Shown: positions 8,082 through 17,640, counted from the first letter of the stretch. The stretch is 64,000 nucleotides of DNA from Pararobbsia silviterrae (GCF_003628125.1 NZ_RBZU01000007.1:124363-188362); one strand, 5' to 3'. Notes: generated by a model from the sequence alone, not told the origin. Made by a program: numbers and translations.

Positions 8082-10569
8082 CGTCGTCCCCTCCTTCAAG
8101 CAAGGCGAGTTTCTCCTTGAGCAGCGACGGCGCCAACACCATGCGCAATGCATCGAGCGAACGCCGCTGGAGTTCGATCTCGGCATCGAGCGCATCGCCA
8201 AGCTGCGCATAGTCGGCCGGATACTGGGCCTTGAGCTGCGTCAGGATACGCATGCCCTGGTGCGCCGACGCGCGTGCATCCGAAAGCAAACGGGCCTGGC
8301 TCCGGAAGCTCGGCGAAATGCTCGATTCGAGCCGCTGCGTGCCGTCGATCGCGCCGTTGTCGCGATACTTGAGCCATTGCGCCTGTGCGCGCTCGATCAG
8401 GTCGTGTGCACGCGCGAGCGCCGGGTCGCGCATCGCATCGACATCGTGCTGCACCGCATGGACGTAATACACGTCGTCGTTCGGATCGAGCAGACCGTAA
8501 AACGCGAGCAAGCGATCCGGATAGGCCGGCGTGCCGCGCGCCGCCTGCAATGCGGCATATGCGTCGACGATCGTCTTCTTGTGCGCCATATCGGCCGCGA
8601 CAACAGGCCCCCACGTCGGATCGGCCGTGAGCGGGCTCAACACCGCAGTCGCATGCTTGGTGTCGCCGTCGCGCCAGGCGGCCATGGCCGTCTTGTACGC
8701 GATGCGGATCGGCGCGGACGGCAGCAGCGATTGCTGCATCTGTCCGAAATGCGCTTCGAACGGCGGCGTCGCGAATCGCGCCGTTTTAAGCTGCTCGACG
8801 AGCGCGCCGAGTTTCTTTGCGTGCAACGCGCTATCGAGCGCTTCGAATCGGTGCAGATCGTCTCGCACGCGATCGAGACCGCCGATGCGCGGATATTTTT
8901 CGGCGGCATCGTCGAGCAACGCCTCGACGGCGCCCACATCGTCTGCCGCAAGCGCCGATACGATCGCCGAATCGAGCCGTTGCATCGCAGGCACGTAGAC
9001 CGAGTGGTCGCTCTGAAGCTTGCGCAGATGACTCAACACATCCGCATACCGATCGGTAAAGGCCGGCGCATAGGACGCGATCCGGTCGAGCGCGCGCTGA
9101 TGCGCGGCCGGGTCGTCATCCCAACGTTTGACGAGATCGTCGATCCGCGCTTCGTCCTCGTAGAGACGAATCGGCGCCTCAGCGCCTCCGCGCCCGACGA
9201 CGAACCGTTCGAGATCGTCGGCCCATTCGAGTTCGTGAATCAAGGCCCCCGCGTCGCGATTGCGGGCGCTTTGCGCACGCATGCGGTCGATCACGGCACG
9301 CGCGACGGCAAAATCGCTTCGAGCGACCGCGCTCAGCCACTCGGGCAGATGAGCCTTGAAAACGGCTTCCGTGCCGATCGAGATGAACGGCCCCGCATCG
9401 GCATGATGCGCGAGGTAGCGATCGGACAACGTCGCCGCCTCGTCATAGCGTCCCGCGCTCATCGCGTCATGGATCTCGCGTTCGCTGCCGTTCGCGCGGT
9501 ACAGGCCGACTGCGATCGCCGCGAGCACGAGCAAGCCGAAAAACGCGTAAAACAGGCGTCGGCGCGTGATCAACGGTGCGTCGGCGCTCGATAGGGTCTT
9601 GATCCATTCCCCGACAAATGCCGCCCCCACGGCGTGTCGATGCCGACCGCCGTGCCCGGCCGTTTCGACCGGCGCGTGATCGGGCGTGTCGCGATTGATT
9701 TCGTCGGCCTGGCGCGCGGCGGGATCGACGCAAAAAATGTCGAGAAACGAATGCGCGGCGGCCACGAACGTCGTCTTGTCGGGATCGGCCGCGTCGTCGT
9801 TGGCGCCACGCGTCGCGCGCAACCGCGTCAACGTCGCATCGGCCTGTTCTCGCTTCAAATGCACGCGATACGCGAAATGATTGCCGCCGAATGCGACGAC
9901 GTCGCCGTCGTGAAGGACCTGAGCCGATTCTTCGAGCCGCATCCCGTTGACGAACGTGCCGTTCGTGCTGCCGAGGTCTTCGACGTACGCCGTGTCGTTA
10001 TTGATGAAAATATGCGCGTGACGCCGCGACACGTAATTGACTTGATGCGGATGCGTTTTTCGATAGCGCGCAAAACGTTCGTCGGCCTTGCTGATCAGAA
10101 ACGGAAAACTCGTGAGATCGAGTTCCTGAAGTCCGAGATCGGTACGTTCCGGTGCAAGCGTGACGCCGGCCATGCGCACGACACGCGGCTTCGACGAGAC
10201 CGGCTTATGCGCTTCGAGCGTGACGCGATACGCGAGCGCGCCGCCGAGACACAATGCGTCGCCGTCGCGTAGACGCGCGGGATGTTCGCGAACTTCGGCG
10301 CCATTGACCGACGTGCCGTTCTTGCTGCCGAGATCGGCAATCCAGGCTTCGCCGTGTTCGATGAAGATGCGCGCATGCCGCCGCGAGAGCTGCGCGACGC
10401 GATCGCCGGGCAAGGTCGCGAAAGGCGGTTCACCGCGGCCGATCGCAAACAGCGTCTCGCGAATCCGGATCACGCCGAGCGTCGGATCCGAGATCGGCGA
10501 CAGGACCACGTCGCAGACGTGACCCGCGGCCGCCCGCTTGTCGGCCATCGGAGCTTCGGCTTGAGCCAT
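8059..10569 (-). CDS. Membrane protein with two N-terminal FHA domains
   Basis: This 836-residue protein begins with two forkhead-associated domains. Each has the phosphothreonine-binding signature: SRRHARIF...DLGSKNGTSVNG near 70-105 and SRRHAHIF...DLGSTNGTFVNG near 170-205. One membrane segment follows near 340-360 (RLFYAFFGLLVLAAIAVGLY), then about 470 residues of mainly helical, possibly TPR-like sequence of unknown function. The FHA part should be cytoplasmic and read Thr-phosphorylated partners, most plausibly products of the locus kinase; the C-terminal part would then be periplasmic. It is the first gene of the export operon. Met at 10569 was chosen; an ATG six codons upstream is possible. 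FHA1 of type VI secretion is a functional parallel, but no type VI gene is present. Confidence 0.85.
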   Translation of the reverse strand: MAQAEAPMADKRAAAGHVCDVVLSPISDPTLGVIRIRETLFAIGRGEPPFATLPGDRVAQLSRRHARIFIEHGEAWIADLGSKNGTSVNGAEVREHPARLRDGDALCLGGALAYRVTLEAHKPVSSKPRVVRMAGVTLAPERTDLGLQELDLTSFPFLISKADERFARYRKTHPHQVNYVSRRHAHIFINNDTAYVEDLGSTNGTFVNGMRLEESAQVLHDGDVVAFGGNHFAYRVHLKREQADATLTRLRATRGANDDAADPDKTTFVAAAHSFLDIFCVDPAARQADEINRDTPDHAPVETAGHGGRHRHAVGAAFVGEWIKTLSSADAPLITRRRLFYAFFGLLVLAAIAVGLYRANGSEREIHDAMSAGRYDEAATLSDRYLAHHADAGPFISIGTEAVFKAHLPEWLSAVARSDFAVARAVIDRMRAQSARNRDAGALIHELEWADDLERFVVGRGGAEAPIRLYEDEARIDDLVKRWDDDPAAHQRALDRIASYAPAFTDRYADVLSHLRKLQSDHSVYVPAMQRLDSAIVSALAADDVGAVEALLDDAAEKYPRIGGLDRVRDDLHRFEALDSALHAKKLGALVEQLKTARFATPPFEAHFGQMQQSLLPSAPIRIAYKTAMAAWRDGDTKHATAVLSPLTADPTWGPVVAADMAHKKTIVDAYAALQAARGTPAYPDRLLAFYGLLDPNDDVYYVHAVQHDVDAMRDPALARAHDLIERAQAQWLKYRDNGAIDGTQRLESSISPSFRSQARLLSDARASAHQGMRILTQLKAQYPADYAQLGDALDAEIELQRRSLDALRMVLAPSLLKEKLALLEGGDDDEARTSP

Positions 10570-10598
10570 GGCGAGCTTCACACGCACCGCCTATGCGC

Positions 10599-10614
10599 GG
10601 CTGCGATCGTGCCG
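10599..10614 (-). promoter_or_regulatory. Possible sigma-54 promoter of the FHA/export operon
   Basis: On the minus strand the sequence is CGGCACG, four bases, CAGCC. The -24 part is almost consensus and the GC of the -12 part is at the right distance, but the TT before GC is CA. The leader to the ATG at 10569 would be short (about 18 bases). It is offered as a weaker member of the set at 16, 12285 and 18570. Confidence 0.3.
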
Positions 10615-10636
10615 GACGCCGGCGTTCCGTCATCGC

Positions 10637-10677
10637 AGCGGATAAGCTTCGTTGTACTGATCCGCTTAATGAGCGGA
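10637..10677. repeat. Three AGCGGA-type elements in alternating orientation
   Basis: AGCGGAT (10637-10643), ATCCGCT (10660-10666) and AGCGGA (10672-10677) form two overlapping inverted repeats between the TolC gene stop and the FHA gene start. The second pair can form a six-base stem with a five-base loop, but no T-run follows on either strand, so a protein-binding site fits as well as a weak terminator of the TolC gene. Confidence 0.35.
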
Positions 10678-10711
10678 GACATTGGGGATTGTAAGTCACG
10701 CATGGCCGTAG

Positions 10712-12187
10712 TCAATTCGATGTTTCGGGCTGGAAATCCGAATCCGCATGCGCCTGCACGTCGACGGACGGCCATCCGCCGCCGAGTGCCTGATAGAGCA
10801 AGACGGTGTCGGAAAGGCTCTGCGCATGATTCGCAAGCCGTTGCTGTTGCGCACTCAATAATGAGCGCTCGGCTTCGAATACTTCGAGCTGCGAGACGAC
10901 GCCTTCCTTGAGCTGCGCTTCGACCTGATCGGCCACGACCTTGAGTTGCGCGACTTGCTGGTCGATCTCGGCACGTTGCTTGCGGTCGGCATCGATATTG
11001 ACGAGCGCGTTTTCGACGTCCTGAAACGCGGTCATCACCGTGCGTTGATAGTCGTGTTCCGCAACATCGGCCTGCGCTTCAGTGGTCTTGACGTGCGCGC
11101 GTACGGTCGGGTCCAGCAACGGGATGTCGATGCTCGGCATCAATCCGTACGTGAACGATTTGAGCAGCGTATTGAGCGCAAAACTCGACGAGCCGCCGTG
11201 TCCGGTCAGACTGATCGTCGGCAATTGCGCGAGTTTGGCCGAATGCGTGAGCTTATAGGCTTCGAGCACGCGGAATTCGGCCGCGACGATATCGGGCCGC
11301 CGCGCGAGCATCTGCGCCGGCAGCCCGGCCGGCACCGGCGGCAATTGCACACGTTGCTGCAGATGTCCGGCGGGCAATTGAAATTCGCCAGCCGGCGTGC
11401 CCGTCAACGTCGCAAGCGCGTTGTTGGCGAGATCCCGCGAGCGCTTGAATTCGAGCAGATCGGTCGTGAGCCGATTTACTTCGGCGCGTTGCTGCAAGAC
11501 CTGTGTCTTCGGCACGAGGCCCGTCTCGTTCATGCGTTCAAGGATCGCCGCGATCTGGCGATTCGTGTCGAGCGTCGTCTGCTGCTGCGCGATTTGGTCG
11601 TCGAGCTGAAGGACCTGGAAATACGTGGTCGAGACGTTCGACACGAGCAATAGATAGCCCGCACGCCAGTCGGCTTCGGTCGCGTGAAATTCGGCTTGTT
11701 GCGCTTCGACGCTTTTCTCGACCGCGCCCCAGACGTCGATGTCCCAGTTGACTTGGCCCGCCACGTTGTATTGCTTCGTGAAGCCCTGCCCCATGTTCGT
11801 GATCTTCTGATAATTGACCCCCGCGCCGAGATCGGCCGTCGGCAGCGCACCCGCGTGGGCTTCGGTCACCTCGGCGCTTGCGACGCGAATGCGCGCCGCA
11901 AGCGATTGGATATCGAAGTTGCCTGCGATGGCCTTCTGGATCAGCGCGTCGAGCGTCGGATCGCCGAATGCCTTCCACCAGTCCGGAGAAATCGTGTCGG
12001 CGGCCGATACGGAAATCGCGTCCGATGGGGTCCAATGGTTTTTTTCGGGCGTCGCCGGGCGTTCGTATGCGCGCATGCTTACATCGACGCAGCCGGACAA
12101 CAACACGGCCGCGCACACGCATCCCGCGGCGAACATGGGGAATCTTGCCGGATGTACGCTGCCGATATGACGGGTCGTCGATTGCAC
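10712..12187 (-). CDS. TolC/NodT-family outer-membrane efflux lipoprotein
   Basis: This 491-residue protein is an RND/type I outer-membrane factor. A lipoprotein signal ends in the lipobox LLSGC, followed by the NodT-like start of the mature protein and two helical repeats (about 95-285 and 300-480) with motifs such as NWDIDVWGAVEKSVEAQ, LARRPDIVAAEF and AFQDVENAL. The GTG at 12187 is chosen as start because a GGAGG site lies five bases upstream and the resulting n-region is positively charged. It should form the outer-membrane duct for the HlyD/ABC exporter of this locus. It is transcribed from its own sigma-54 promoter at 12285-12300, about 143 bases upstream of the operon for the other export components. 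Confidence 0.9.
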   Translation of the reverse strand: MQSTTRHIGSVHPARFPMFAAGCVCAAVLLSGCVDVSMRAYERPATPEKNHWTPSDAISVSAADTISPDWWKAFGDPTLDALIQKAIAGNFDIQSLAARIRVASAEVTEAHAGALPTADLGAGVNYQKITNMGQGFTKQYNVAGQVNWDIDVWGAVEKSVEAQQAEFHATEADWRAGYLLLVSNVSTTYFQVLQLDDQIAQQQTTLDTNRQIAAILERMNETGLVPKTQVLQQRAEVNRLTTDLLEFKRSRDLANNALATLTGTPAGEFQLPAGHLQQRVQLPPVPAGLPAQMLARRPDIVAAEFRVLEAYKLTHSAKLAQLPTISLTGHGGSSSFALNTLLKSFTYGLMPSIDIPLLDPTVRAHVKTTEAQADVAEHDYQRTVMTAFQDVENALVNIDADRKQRAEIDQQVAQLKVVADQVEAQLKEGVVSQLEVFEAERSLLSAQQQRLANHAQSLSDTVLLYQALGGGWPSVDVQAHADSDFQPETSN

Positions 12188-12284
12188 GATAGCCTCCCGA
12201 TGGACGCGGATCGAACAGAACGCGGCGGCGACGGATGCGGCGCTTGGCCCTCCATCGGCGTCCTGTCTGCGCGTACCAGACTCA

Positions 12285-12300
12285 TGCATCGGTTATGCCA
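12285..12300 (-). promoter_or_regulatory. Sigma-54 (-24/-12) promoter of the TolC/NodT gene
   Basis: The minus strand reads TGGCAT, AACCG, ATGCA: full -24 element, correct N5 spacing and the -12 GC, with one mismatch in the -12 box. Transcription would start about 86 bases before the GTG at 12187. Confidence 0.6.
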
Positions 12301-12395
12301 GCGCGTGCGCGCCGATCGGCGCGGGTCTCGTGATGCACATGTCTGTCCGGATCCAACAGATCGGCGCCCGGTGTCGTGTGTGCGACGACACCGCG

Positions 12396-12827
12396 CTATT
12401 TCACGTAGATCGTGATCTTCTTCGAATAGACCGGCGGATTGTGCGGAATATGATTCGCGTCGCCGAGCAGCAACTGGAGCGTGTGCTTGCCGGGCGCCAA
12501 TTGGATCGACGTCTCGGTTTCGCCCGCGCCGAAATGCAGATGATTGCGATCCGACGGAATTTCCTGATCCATCGGCGGCAGATCGGTGTCGATCAGCAAA
12601 TGGTGATGCCCCGTATTGGGAAATATGATGCCTTTAGGGGCGACGCCCATATTGCGCAAGCCGAACCAAACACGAAACGGCTTGCTCGCCTCGACGGTCT
12701 GATTATTGTTCGGAAAGCCGACATAGCAGAACGCGTCAGGCGGCGACGGCGTCGGACCCGCGACCGCTCTCTGATAGGCAGCGCTGAACGCCGCCGCCAC
12801 CGCGGCCAGTGCATAACGCTTGTTCAT
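12396..12827 (-). CDS. DUF4399 protein A, predicted secreted
   Basis: This 143-residue protein has an N-terminal signal-like segment (MNKRYALAAVAAAFSAAYQR) and one DUF4399 domain. The family pattern is clear: FRVWFGLRNMGVAPKG, PNTGHHHLLIDTDLPP, HLHFGAGETETSIQLAPG and HTLQLLLGDANHIPH. The conserved histidines suggest a metal or ligand site, but no function is established for the family. The ATG at 12827 has GGAGA about eight bases upstream; an ATG nine bases earlier is possible. It follows its paralogue by 56 bases and should be cotranscribed with it. Whether it serves peptide export is unknown. Confidence 0.75.
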   Translation of the reverse strand: MNKRYALAAVAAAFSAAYQRAVAGPTPSPPDAFCYVGFPNNNQTVEASKPFRVWFGLRNMGVAPKGIIFPNTGHHHLLIDTDLPPMDQEIPSDRNHLHFGAGETETSIQLAPGKHTLQLLLGDANHIPHNPPVYSKKITIYVK

Positions 12828-12883
12828 GGTGCGCATTCTCCGACGCGATGGATCGACAATGAGACGCCGCGCGAGGACAACGC

Positions 12884-13387
12884 TCAACGCACGAGGACTG
12901 TGATTTTCTTCGAATAGACCGGCGGATCGTGCGGCCGGTGATTCGCGTCACCCAGCAATAATTGAAGCGTGTGCTTGCCCGGCGCCAGCTCGAGACGCGC
13001 ATCGGTTTGACCCGCGCCATAGTGCAAATGCTGGCGATCCGACGGGATTTCCTGATCGAACGGCGGCAGATCGGTGTCGACGATCAGATGATGGTGGCCC
13101 GTGTTCGGCACATTGAAGCCCTTTGGACACACGCCCATATTTCGCAGCCCCATGCGCACCCAGAGCTTGCCGCCCGATATCACGGCGCCGTCGGGCGGCC
13201 AGATGATGTAGCACAGCGCGTTCGACGGCGACGGTGTCGCGCCGGCGACATGTGTGGGCGGCGCCGGCGACGCGGTCGCCGTCGACGGCATGGGCTTCGA
13301 TGCCGATGCCGCATTCTGCGCGCCCACGCGCGTGGACAGGCCAACCGACGTCACAGCGAGTGCGCCCAGCATCTGTCTTCTTCGCAT
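12884..13387 (-). CDS. DUF4399 protein B, predicted secreted
   Basis: This 167-residue paralogue of the next gene carries the same domain (LWVRMGLRNMGVCPKG, PNTGHHHLIVDTDLPP, HYGAGQTDARLELAPG) and near-identical ends. Its N-terminus MRRRQMLGALAVTSVGLS looks like an export signal with consecutive arginines, possibly a weak twin-arginine signal, followed by an Ala/Pro/Ser linker. Met at 13387 is chosen for the GGAG nine bases upstream; an upstream ATG at 13426 gives a longer, basic N-terminus. The tandem pair probably arose by duplication. Its role in the locus is unknown. Confidence 0.72.
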   Translation of the reverse strand: MRRRQMLGALAVTSVGLSTRVGAQNAASASKPMPSTATASPAPPTHVAGATPSPSNALCYIIWPPDGAVISGGKLWVRMGLRNMGVCPKGFNVPNTGHHHLIVDTDLPPFDQEIPSDRQHLHYGAGQTDARLELAPGKHTLQLLLGDANHRPHDPPVYSKKITVLVR

Positions 13388-13507
13388 ACGCGGCAATCTC
13401 CGCTCGTCTATCCGATGGGTTCGCACGCACGACTGTGTTCATACGAATCAAGCCGGCCACGCCCTCCGTACCGTCAGTAGCTTAGGATGCGGTCCGCTAA
13501 AAAGATA

Positions 13508-13561
13508 CCTTGCCTGCAAGGCATCGCATGCATGTCTTAGCGCGTCCTAACGTCTGCATGC
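13508..13561. repeat. Two inverted repeats in the divergent DUF4399/FGE-like intergenic region
   Basis: The 359 bases between the divergent genes hold CCTTGC-CT-GCAAGG (13508-13521) and an arm pair GCATGCA (13526-13532) / TGCATGC (13555-13561). Both divergent genes need promoters here, so these are reasonable regulator sites. No convincing sigma-54 promoter was found for either gene. Confidence 0.35.
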
Positions 13562-13746
13562 ACAAACTGCTATGTTTGTTGATGTTCGTATTGAATACAT
13601 CATCAGCGATCCGAACGATTGAATCGAGCATCGAAGCTTTGCGCGCGAAGGACCGCGCGTTCATCGCACACACGTGAGCCGGAAGGCGATCGCAAACCGT
13701 GCGCAACAGCGGCACCGATCGGAACAACGTCAAACAGGGTTCGACT

Positions 13747-15009
13747 ATGTGGCGACATCTTCTGCTGATTGTGATGGTCTGCATCGGGACGCTTGGCGGC
13801 GCGCATGTCGACGCGGGCGTGATGCCTAAGGACAGTTCCGAACAATACGAAATCACGTTCTGGGATTCGATCAAGGACAGCACGTACGCAAGCGACTACG
13901 AGGCCTATTTGAAGGCTTATCCGAATGGCCGCTTCGCGCCGCTCGCTCATGCGCGTATCGATCGTTTGCGGGTGTCGGCGTCGGCTGCGAGCGTCGCGTC
14001 CGCGCCTGCGGCTGTCCCGACGGCGCCGCCCGCGCCGCACGTGTCGACGGCGCCGGCCGTTTCCGCGAGTCCAAGCGCCGCGCCCAAGACTGCGGTCGCG
14101 ACCGCGGTGGCACCCGCGCCTGCTGCCGCATCGATCCCGTCGACGACATCGACGACGCATGCGGCCGCGAGCACGCCGCCTCCCGCGACTCCCGTGCAAG
14201 CGAGCGTCGCCCATGCGTCTGTCGGCGCGGCCGCCGTCGCGTCCCCGTCACCGAGCGCCAATACGCCCGCTCCGGTTGCCGAGCACGCCGGCGCAAACGA
14301 AGTCCGCGATTGCAAGGATTGTCCGATCGTCGTGACGCTCCAACCCGGCGCCTTCACGATGGGCAGCAATACGGGCGATCCGTCCGAGCGCCCGCCGCAT
14401 CGCGTTACGATCGGTCAAGCCTTTGCAATCGGAAAATATCCGGTGACCGTCGAACAATGGAATGCATGCGTCGATGCGGGCGCGTGCGCGAAGCTGTCCG
14501 CAGAAACGAATACGGTGAAGACGCAACCGGCGCGCGATCTGAGTTGGGACGACGCGCAGCAATACCTGAAATGGCTGAGCAAGATCAGCGGCAAGCCCTA
14601 TCGCTTGCCGAGCGAAGCCGAATGGGAATATGCCGATCGCGCGGGCACGGAGACGCACTATTGGTGGGGCGACCAGATGAAGAAAGGCATGTCGAACTGC
14701 AAGGACTGCGGTGACCCATGGCGCGCCGACGGGCCGTCGGACGTCTCGGCGTTTCCGCCGAATCCGTTCGGGCTCTATGACATGAACGGCGGCGTATGGG
14801 AATGGGTCGCCGATTGCTGGCAGAACACATTCAAGGGCGCGCCCGCCGATGGTCATGTCTGGGACGATCCCGCGTGCAATACACGCGTGATTCGCGGCGG
14901 TTCATGGCGCGAAGGCGGCGACTACATGACCGCATCGACGCGCTTCAAGTACAGCGCGAGCGTACGTCAGTCGCAAAACGGATTCCGCGTCGCGCGCGAC
15001 GTCAAGTGA
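13747..15009 (+). CDS. Secreted formylglycine-generating-enzyme-like (SUMF1) protein
   Basis: This 420-residue protein starts with a signal peptide ([23 protein letters not shown]), followed by a short motif common in peptidoglycan- or caspase-linked proteins ([10 protein letters not shown]...[13 protein letters not shown], about 35-70), about 110 residues of Ala/Pro/Ser/Thr linker, and an FGE-sulfatase domain (about 195-420): [49 protein letters not shown] and RVIRGGSW. The start at 13747 gives the signal peptide. True formylglycine generation needs a cysteine-containing substrate, and the four precursors have none, so this is more likely a binding or signalling version, as in SUMF1 proteins linked to Ser/Thr kinases. 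It is convergent with the kinase gene. Confidence 0.82.
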   Translation: MWRHLLLIVMVCIGTLGGAHVDAGVMPKDSSEQYEITFWDSIKDSTYASDYEAYLKAYPNGRFAPLAHARIDRLRVSASAASVASAPAAVPTAPPAPHVSTAPAVSASPSAAPKTAVATAVAPAPAAASIPSTTSTTHAAASTPPPATPVQASVAHASVGAAAVASPSPSANTPAPVAEHAGANEVRDCKDCPIVVTLQPGAFTMGSNTGDPSERPPHRVTIGQAFAIGKYPVTVEQWNACVDAGACAKLSAETNTVKTQPARDLSWDDAQQYLKWLSKISGKPYRLPSEAEWEYADRAGTETHYWWGDQMKKGMSNCKDCGDPWRADGPSDVSAFPPNPFGLYDMNGGVWEWVADCWQNTFKGAPADGHVWDDPACNTRVIRGGSWREGGDYMTASTRFKYSASVRQSQNGFRVARDVK

Positions 15010-15027
15010 CGCAATCGGGCGCATCGC

Positions 15028-17445
15028 TTAACGATGTGCCGCGCGTGTATTGATTTGCGCGATATCGACATCGACCTTGTCCGTGCCGTATTTTCCGGCG
15101 AGTTGCTTGAGGCGCGGCGCGAGCGCGGCGAGATAGTCCGCGCGCGATTCGCTTGGCGGACGCAGTGTATCGAAGACGGGCTCGGGCGTGGTCGTCAAGA
15201 CGATGAGTTCCGAGCCGAACGGCTTCGAAATAATCCAGCTCCCTTCGCTGCCGACCGTCGCCGCGAAATGCGGCGGCGCCTGATTGTCCTTCTCGCGCAG
15301 ACTCGGCACGAGATGCACGACGCTGCCGTCCAACTGAAAATAATCGACATTGACGTAGGTGTCGTAACCCGGCGTCGTCACATCGACGACGAGTGCGTCG
15401 CCCGCGTTCAAGTGCCCGTTATGTTCGCGAGGATGAACGACGGCCGCATGTCCGTCCTGCCAATTCGCGCTCAGATATGGCGAAAGGGTTTGCATCACCG
15501 TGCATGTGTCGTTGGCCACGGGCTCGACATGGACCTCGCGCGTCGTCGCGCCATTGACCGAACGCAACATGTCGGAAATCTTTGCTGCACTGTAGTTCGC
15601 GGGCGCGAAGCCACGGACCTCGACCGTATGCTCGTGGACGTTCGCGCTCAGCGCCGAACATGGAACCTGCGCGAGCACGGGCGTCACAGCGGCGAGCGAT
15701 AAGGCCGCCGCCTGAGGATTCGGCGCCGGCGTCGCGACGACACTCGGCATGACCGCGGACGCAGCCGACAACGTCGCCGATCCCGGCGGCGCGATAGCGG
15801 CCATCCCGAGCGCCGAAGCGCCGGCCGGCGCCATCGCGGCCATCGATGCCGATGCGGCTGGCGATGTCACCGCGACGGATGAGGACGCGAGCGAAGCCAG
15901 CGCATTCGTCGAGTTCACGTTCGTCACGGCCTGCGGCACGCTTGCCGGCGATGCCGTGGCGGCAGCCGTCCTTACCGTCGCCGAGGCAAGCGACACGGTC
16001 GGGGGTGTCGGGCTGCGCGTCAACGCGGCGGCCGAAGCGACCGCTTGAGGCGGTACCGTACTCGCCGGCGCGGCGGGCACGGAGGGCACGGTATTCAATG
16101 CCTTCGACGTGGAGATTTCGGGCGCCGGGTTCGCGGGCAATTGGGCGACCGCGGATGGCTCGTCCATGCGCCCGGTCGATACGCCGCGATACCAGTACGC
16201 GGCGAACGCACAGATCGATAACACGACGAAGCCGATCGCCGATTTCGCGAGCATGCCGGGACGCGACGGTTCGCGCGGCTGCGCGCCCATATCGGCAACG
16301 AAACGCGCGACGCTCGGCGTGCGCAATTCGCGATCGAATGCCAACGCGCCTTTAAGCGCGCGCCATGGGCGCGCGCCGAGCGATTCGGGACGCCGCAACT
16401 TGTAGTGCGCGTTGCGCGCCTGCGTCGCCGAAAGCCGGTCGAACGGATGCGTGCCCGTGAGCATTTCGTATGTGATGCAACCCAGCGCGTAGACATCGTC
16501 GCGCGGGTCCGGTTCGAGATGTTCGAGCATTTCCGGGCTTGCGTACGCGGGCGTCAATGCGCCGAGGCTGCCCGGGTCGAAGACCGTCGCGTCCGTTTCC
16601 TGCTCGGGCCGCTGGAACACGCGCGCGATCCCGAAGTCGATGACCTTGACTTCGCCGGCATCGGTCAAGAACACATTGGCCGGCTTGAAATCGCAATGCA
16701 CGAAACCGCGCTCGTGCGCATAGGCCAGTGCATGACCCATGCCGCGCACGATCGGTAACGCTTCGGCAAGCGTCATGCCCTTGAATCCTTGCGCACGCAA
16801 GACCCGGCTTAACGGCTTGCCTTGCAGATATTCCATCGTCAAAAAGACGACCGGGCCGTCGCGGTCGAAATCGTAGACCGTCACGATATTGCGGTGCGCG
16901 AGCGTTTGCGCTTTGCGCGCCTCGCGCTGCAGCGCGATCAGCGATTTCGGATTGCCGCGAAACTGGAGATTGAGGACCTTGATCGCGACATGCGGGCGTC
17001 GATCCGAGGCTTCGAGCTTGCGCAGATCGAGTGCCTTGTAGACCGTGCCCATGCCGCCGACGCCCAGACACGCTTCGAGCACGAACCGATTATTGAGCGT
17101 GTCGCCGATGCCTTTTGTCGAGTCGAGCTCCGCCAGCGCGGGCGTGTCCGCATTCCGTCCGGATGGCGCAACGGCGGGCGGCACGGCCGTGTCGGCCGCG
17201 AGCACGCGCGTTTCCTCGACGCCACTCGGAGCATTCGACGCAGACAGCAACTCGATCCGGCGGCGCAACTCGGCATACAGATCCGGGGGCAACGGCATAC
17301 GGCTTTGCTCGTCCTTGAGCGTTTCGAGAAGCCGTGCGGAATTGACCCCGTCCGCGGACAACGTGCTGTCAATCTGTTCGAAAAACTCGTCGTGCGTCAG
17401 GCCACCACTGCGAAAGTTGTGAATGACGAGAGCAAGGCTAGCCAT
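15028..17445 (-). CDS. Transmembrane Hanks-type Ser/Thr protein kinase (PpkA-like) with DUF4384-like end
   Basis: This 805-residue protein has about 115 N-terminal residues without a known fold, then a kinase domain (about 120-385): glycine loop GVGGMGTVYKA, VAIKVLN lysine, catalytic loop FVHCDFKPANVFL, DFG in VIDFGIAR, and TPAYASPEM. The arginine of the usual HRD is Cys, so autoactivation may differ. A membrane segment (AIGFVVLSICAFAAYWYRG, near 400) is followed by a long Ala/Pro/Ser/Thr linker and a periplasmic domain (about 590-805) resembling DUF4384 (VDYFQLDGSVVHLVPS, SKPFGSELIVLTTTPEPVF). It likely senses an envelope signal and phosphorylates cytoplasmic targets read by the FHA protein and reset by the PP2C phosphatase. 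Targets are not known. Confidence 0.9.
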   Translation of the reverse strand: MASLALVIHNFRSGGLTHDEFFEQIDSTLSADGVNSARLLETLKDEQSRMPLPPDLYAELRRRIELLSASNAPSGVEETRVLAADTAVPPAVAPSGRNADTPALAELDSTKGIGDTLNNRFVLEACLGVGGMGTVYKALDLRKLEASDRRPHVAIKVLNLQFRGNPKSLIALQREARKAQTLAHRNIVTVYDFDRDGPVVFLTMEYLQGKPLSRVLRAQGFKGMTLAEALPIVRGMGHALAYAHERGFVHCDFKPANVFLTDAGEVKVIDFGIARVFQRPEQETDATVFDPGSLGALTPAYASPEMLEHLEPDPRDDVYALGCITYEMLTGTHPFDRLSATQARNAHYKLRRPESLGARPWRALKGALAFDRELRTPSVARFVADMGAQPREPSRPGMLAKSAIGFVVLSICAFAAYWYRGVSTGRMDEPSAVAQLPANPAPEISTSKALNTVPSVPAAPASTVPPQAVASAAALTRSPTPPTVSLASATVRTAAATASPASVPQAVTNVNSTNALASLASSSVAVTSPAASASMAAMAPAGASALGMAAIAPPGSATLSAASAVMPSVVATPAPNPQAAALSLAAVTPVLAQVPCSALSANVHEHTVEVRGFAPANYSAAKISDMLRSVNGATTREVHVEPVANDTCTVMQTLSPYLSANWQDGHAAVVHPREHNGHLNAGDALVVDVTTPGYDTYVNVDYFQLDGSVVHLVPSLREKDNQAPPHFAATVGSEGSWIISKPFGSELIVLTTTPEPVFDTLRPPSESRADYLAALAPRLKQLAGKYGTDKVDVDIAQINTRAAHR

Positions 17446-17640
17446 CTGCGCAACTCGATGCGGCTCGAGATCGGTCGGGAATATGCCCTTTCACATGCCT
17501 CAAGCAACGGCATGCTCTGTTGGATACTAGGCTCCAGGTGCCCCTTTCGCAAATCGGACATATTCTCAACATGGATCGAAGATCGAAACATTCCATTCGG
17601 TATCCGAACCATGAACATTGACCTGCTACCGCGCCAATCG

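Noticed and set aside
13747-15009. SUMF1-type protein as a formylglycine maturase of the precursor peptides
   Set aside because: Formylglycine is made from cysteine, which all four precursors lack.
484-17445. Type VI secretion cluster
   Set aside because: Only the phosphorylation genes resemble it; no TssB/C, Hcp, VgrG, ClpV or membrane-complex gene is present.
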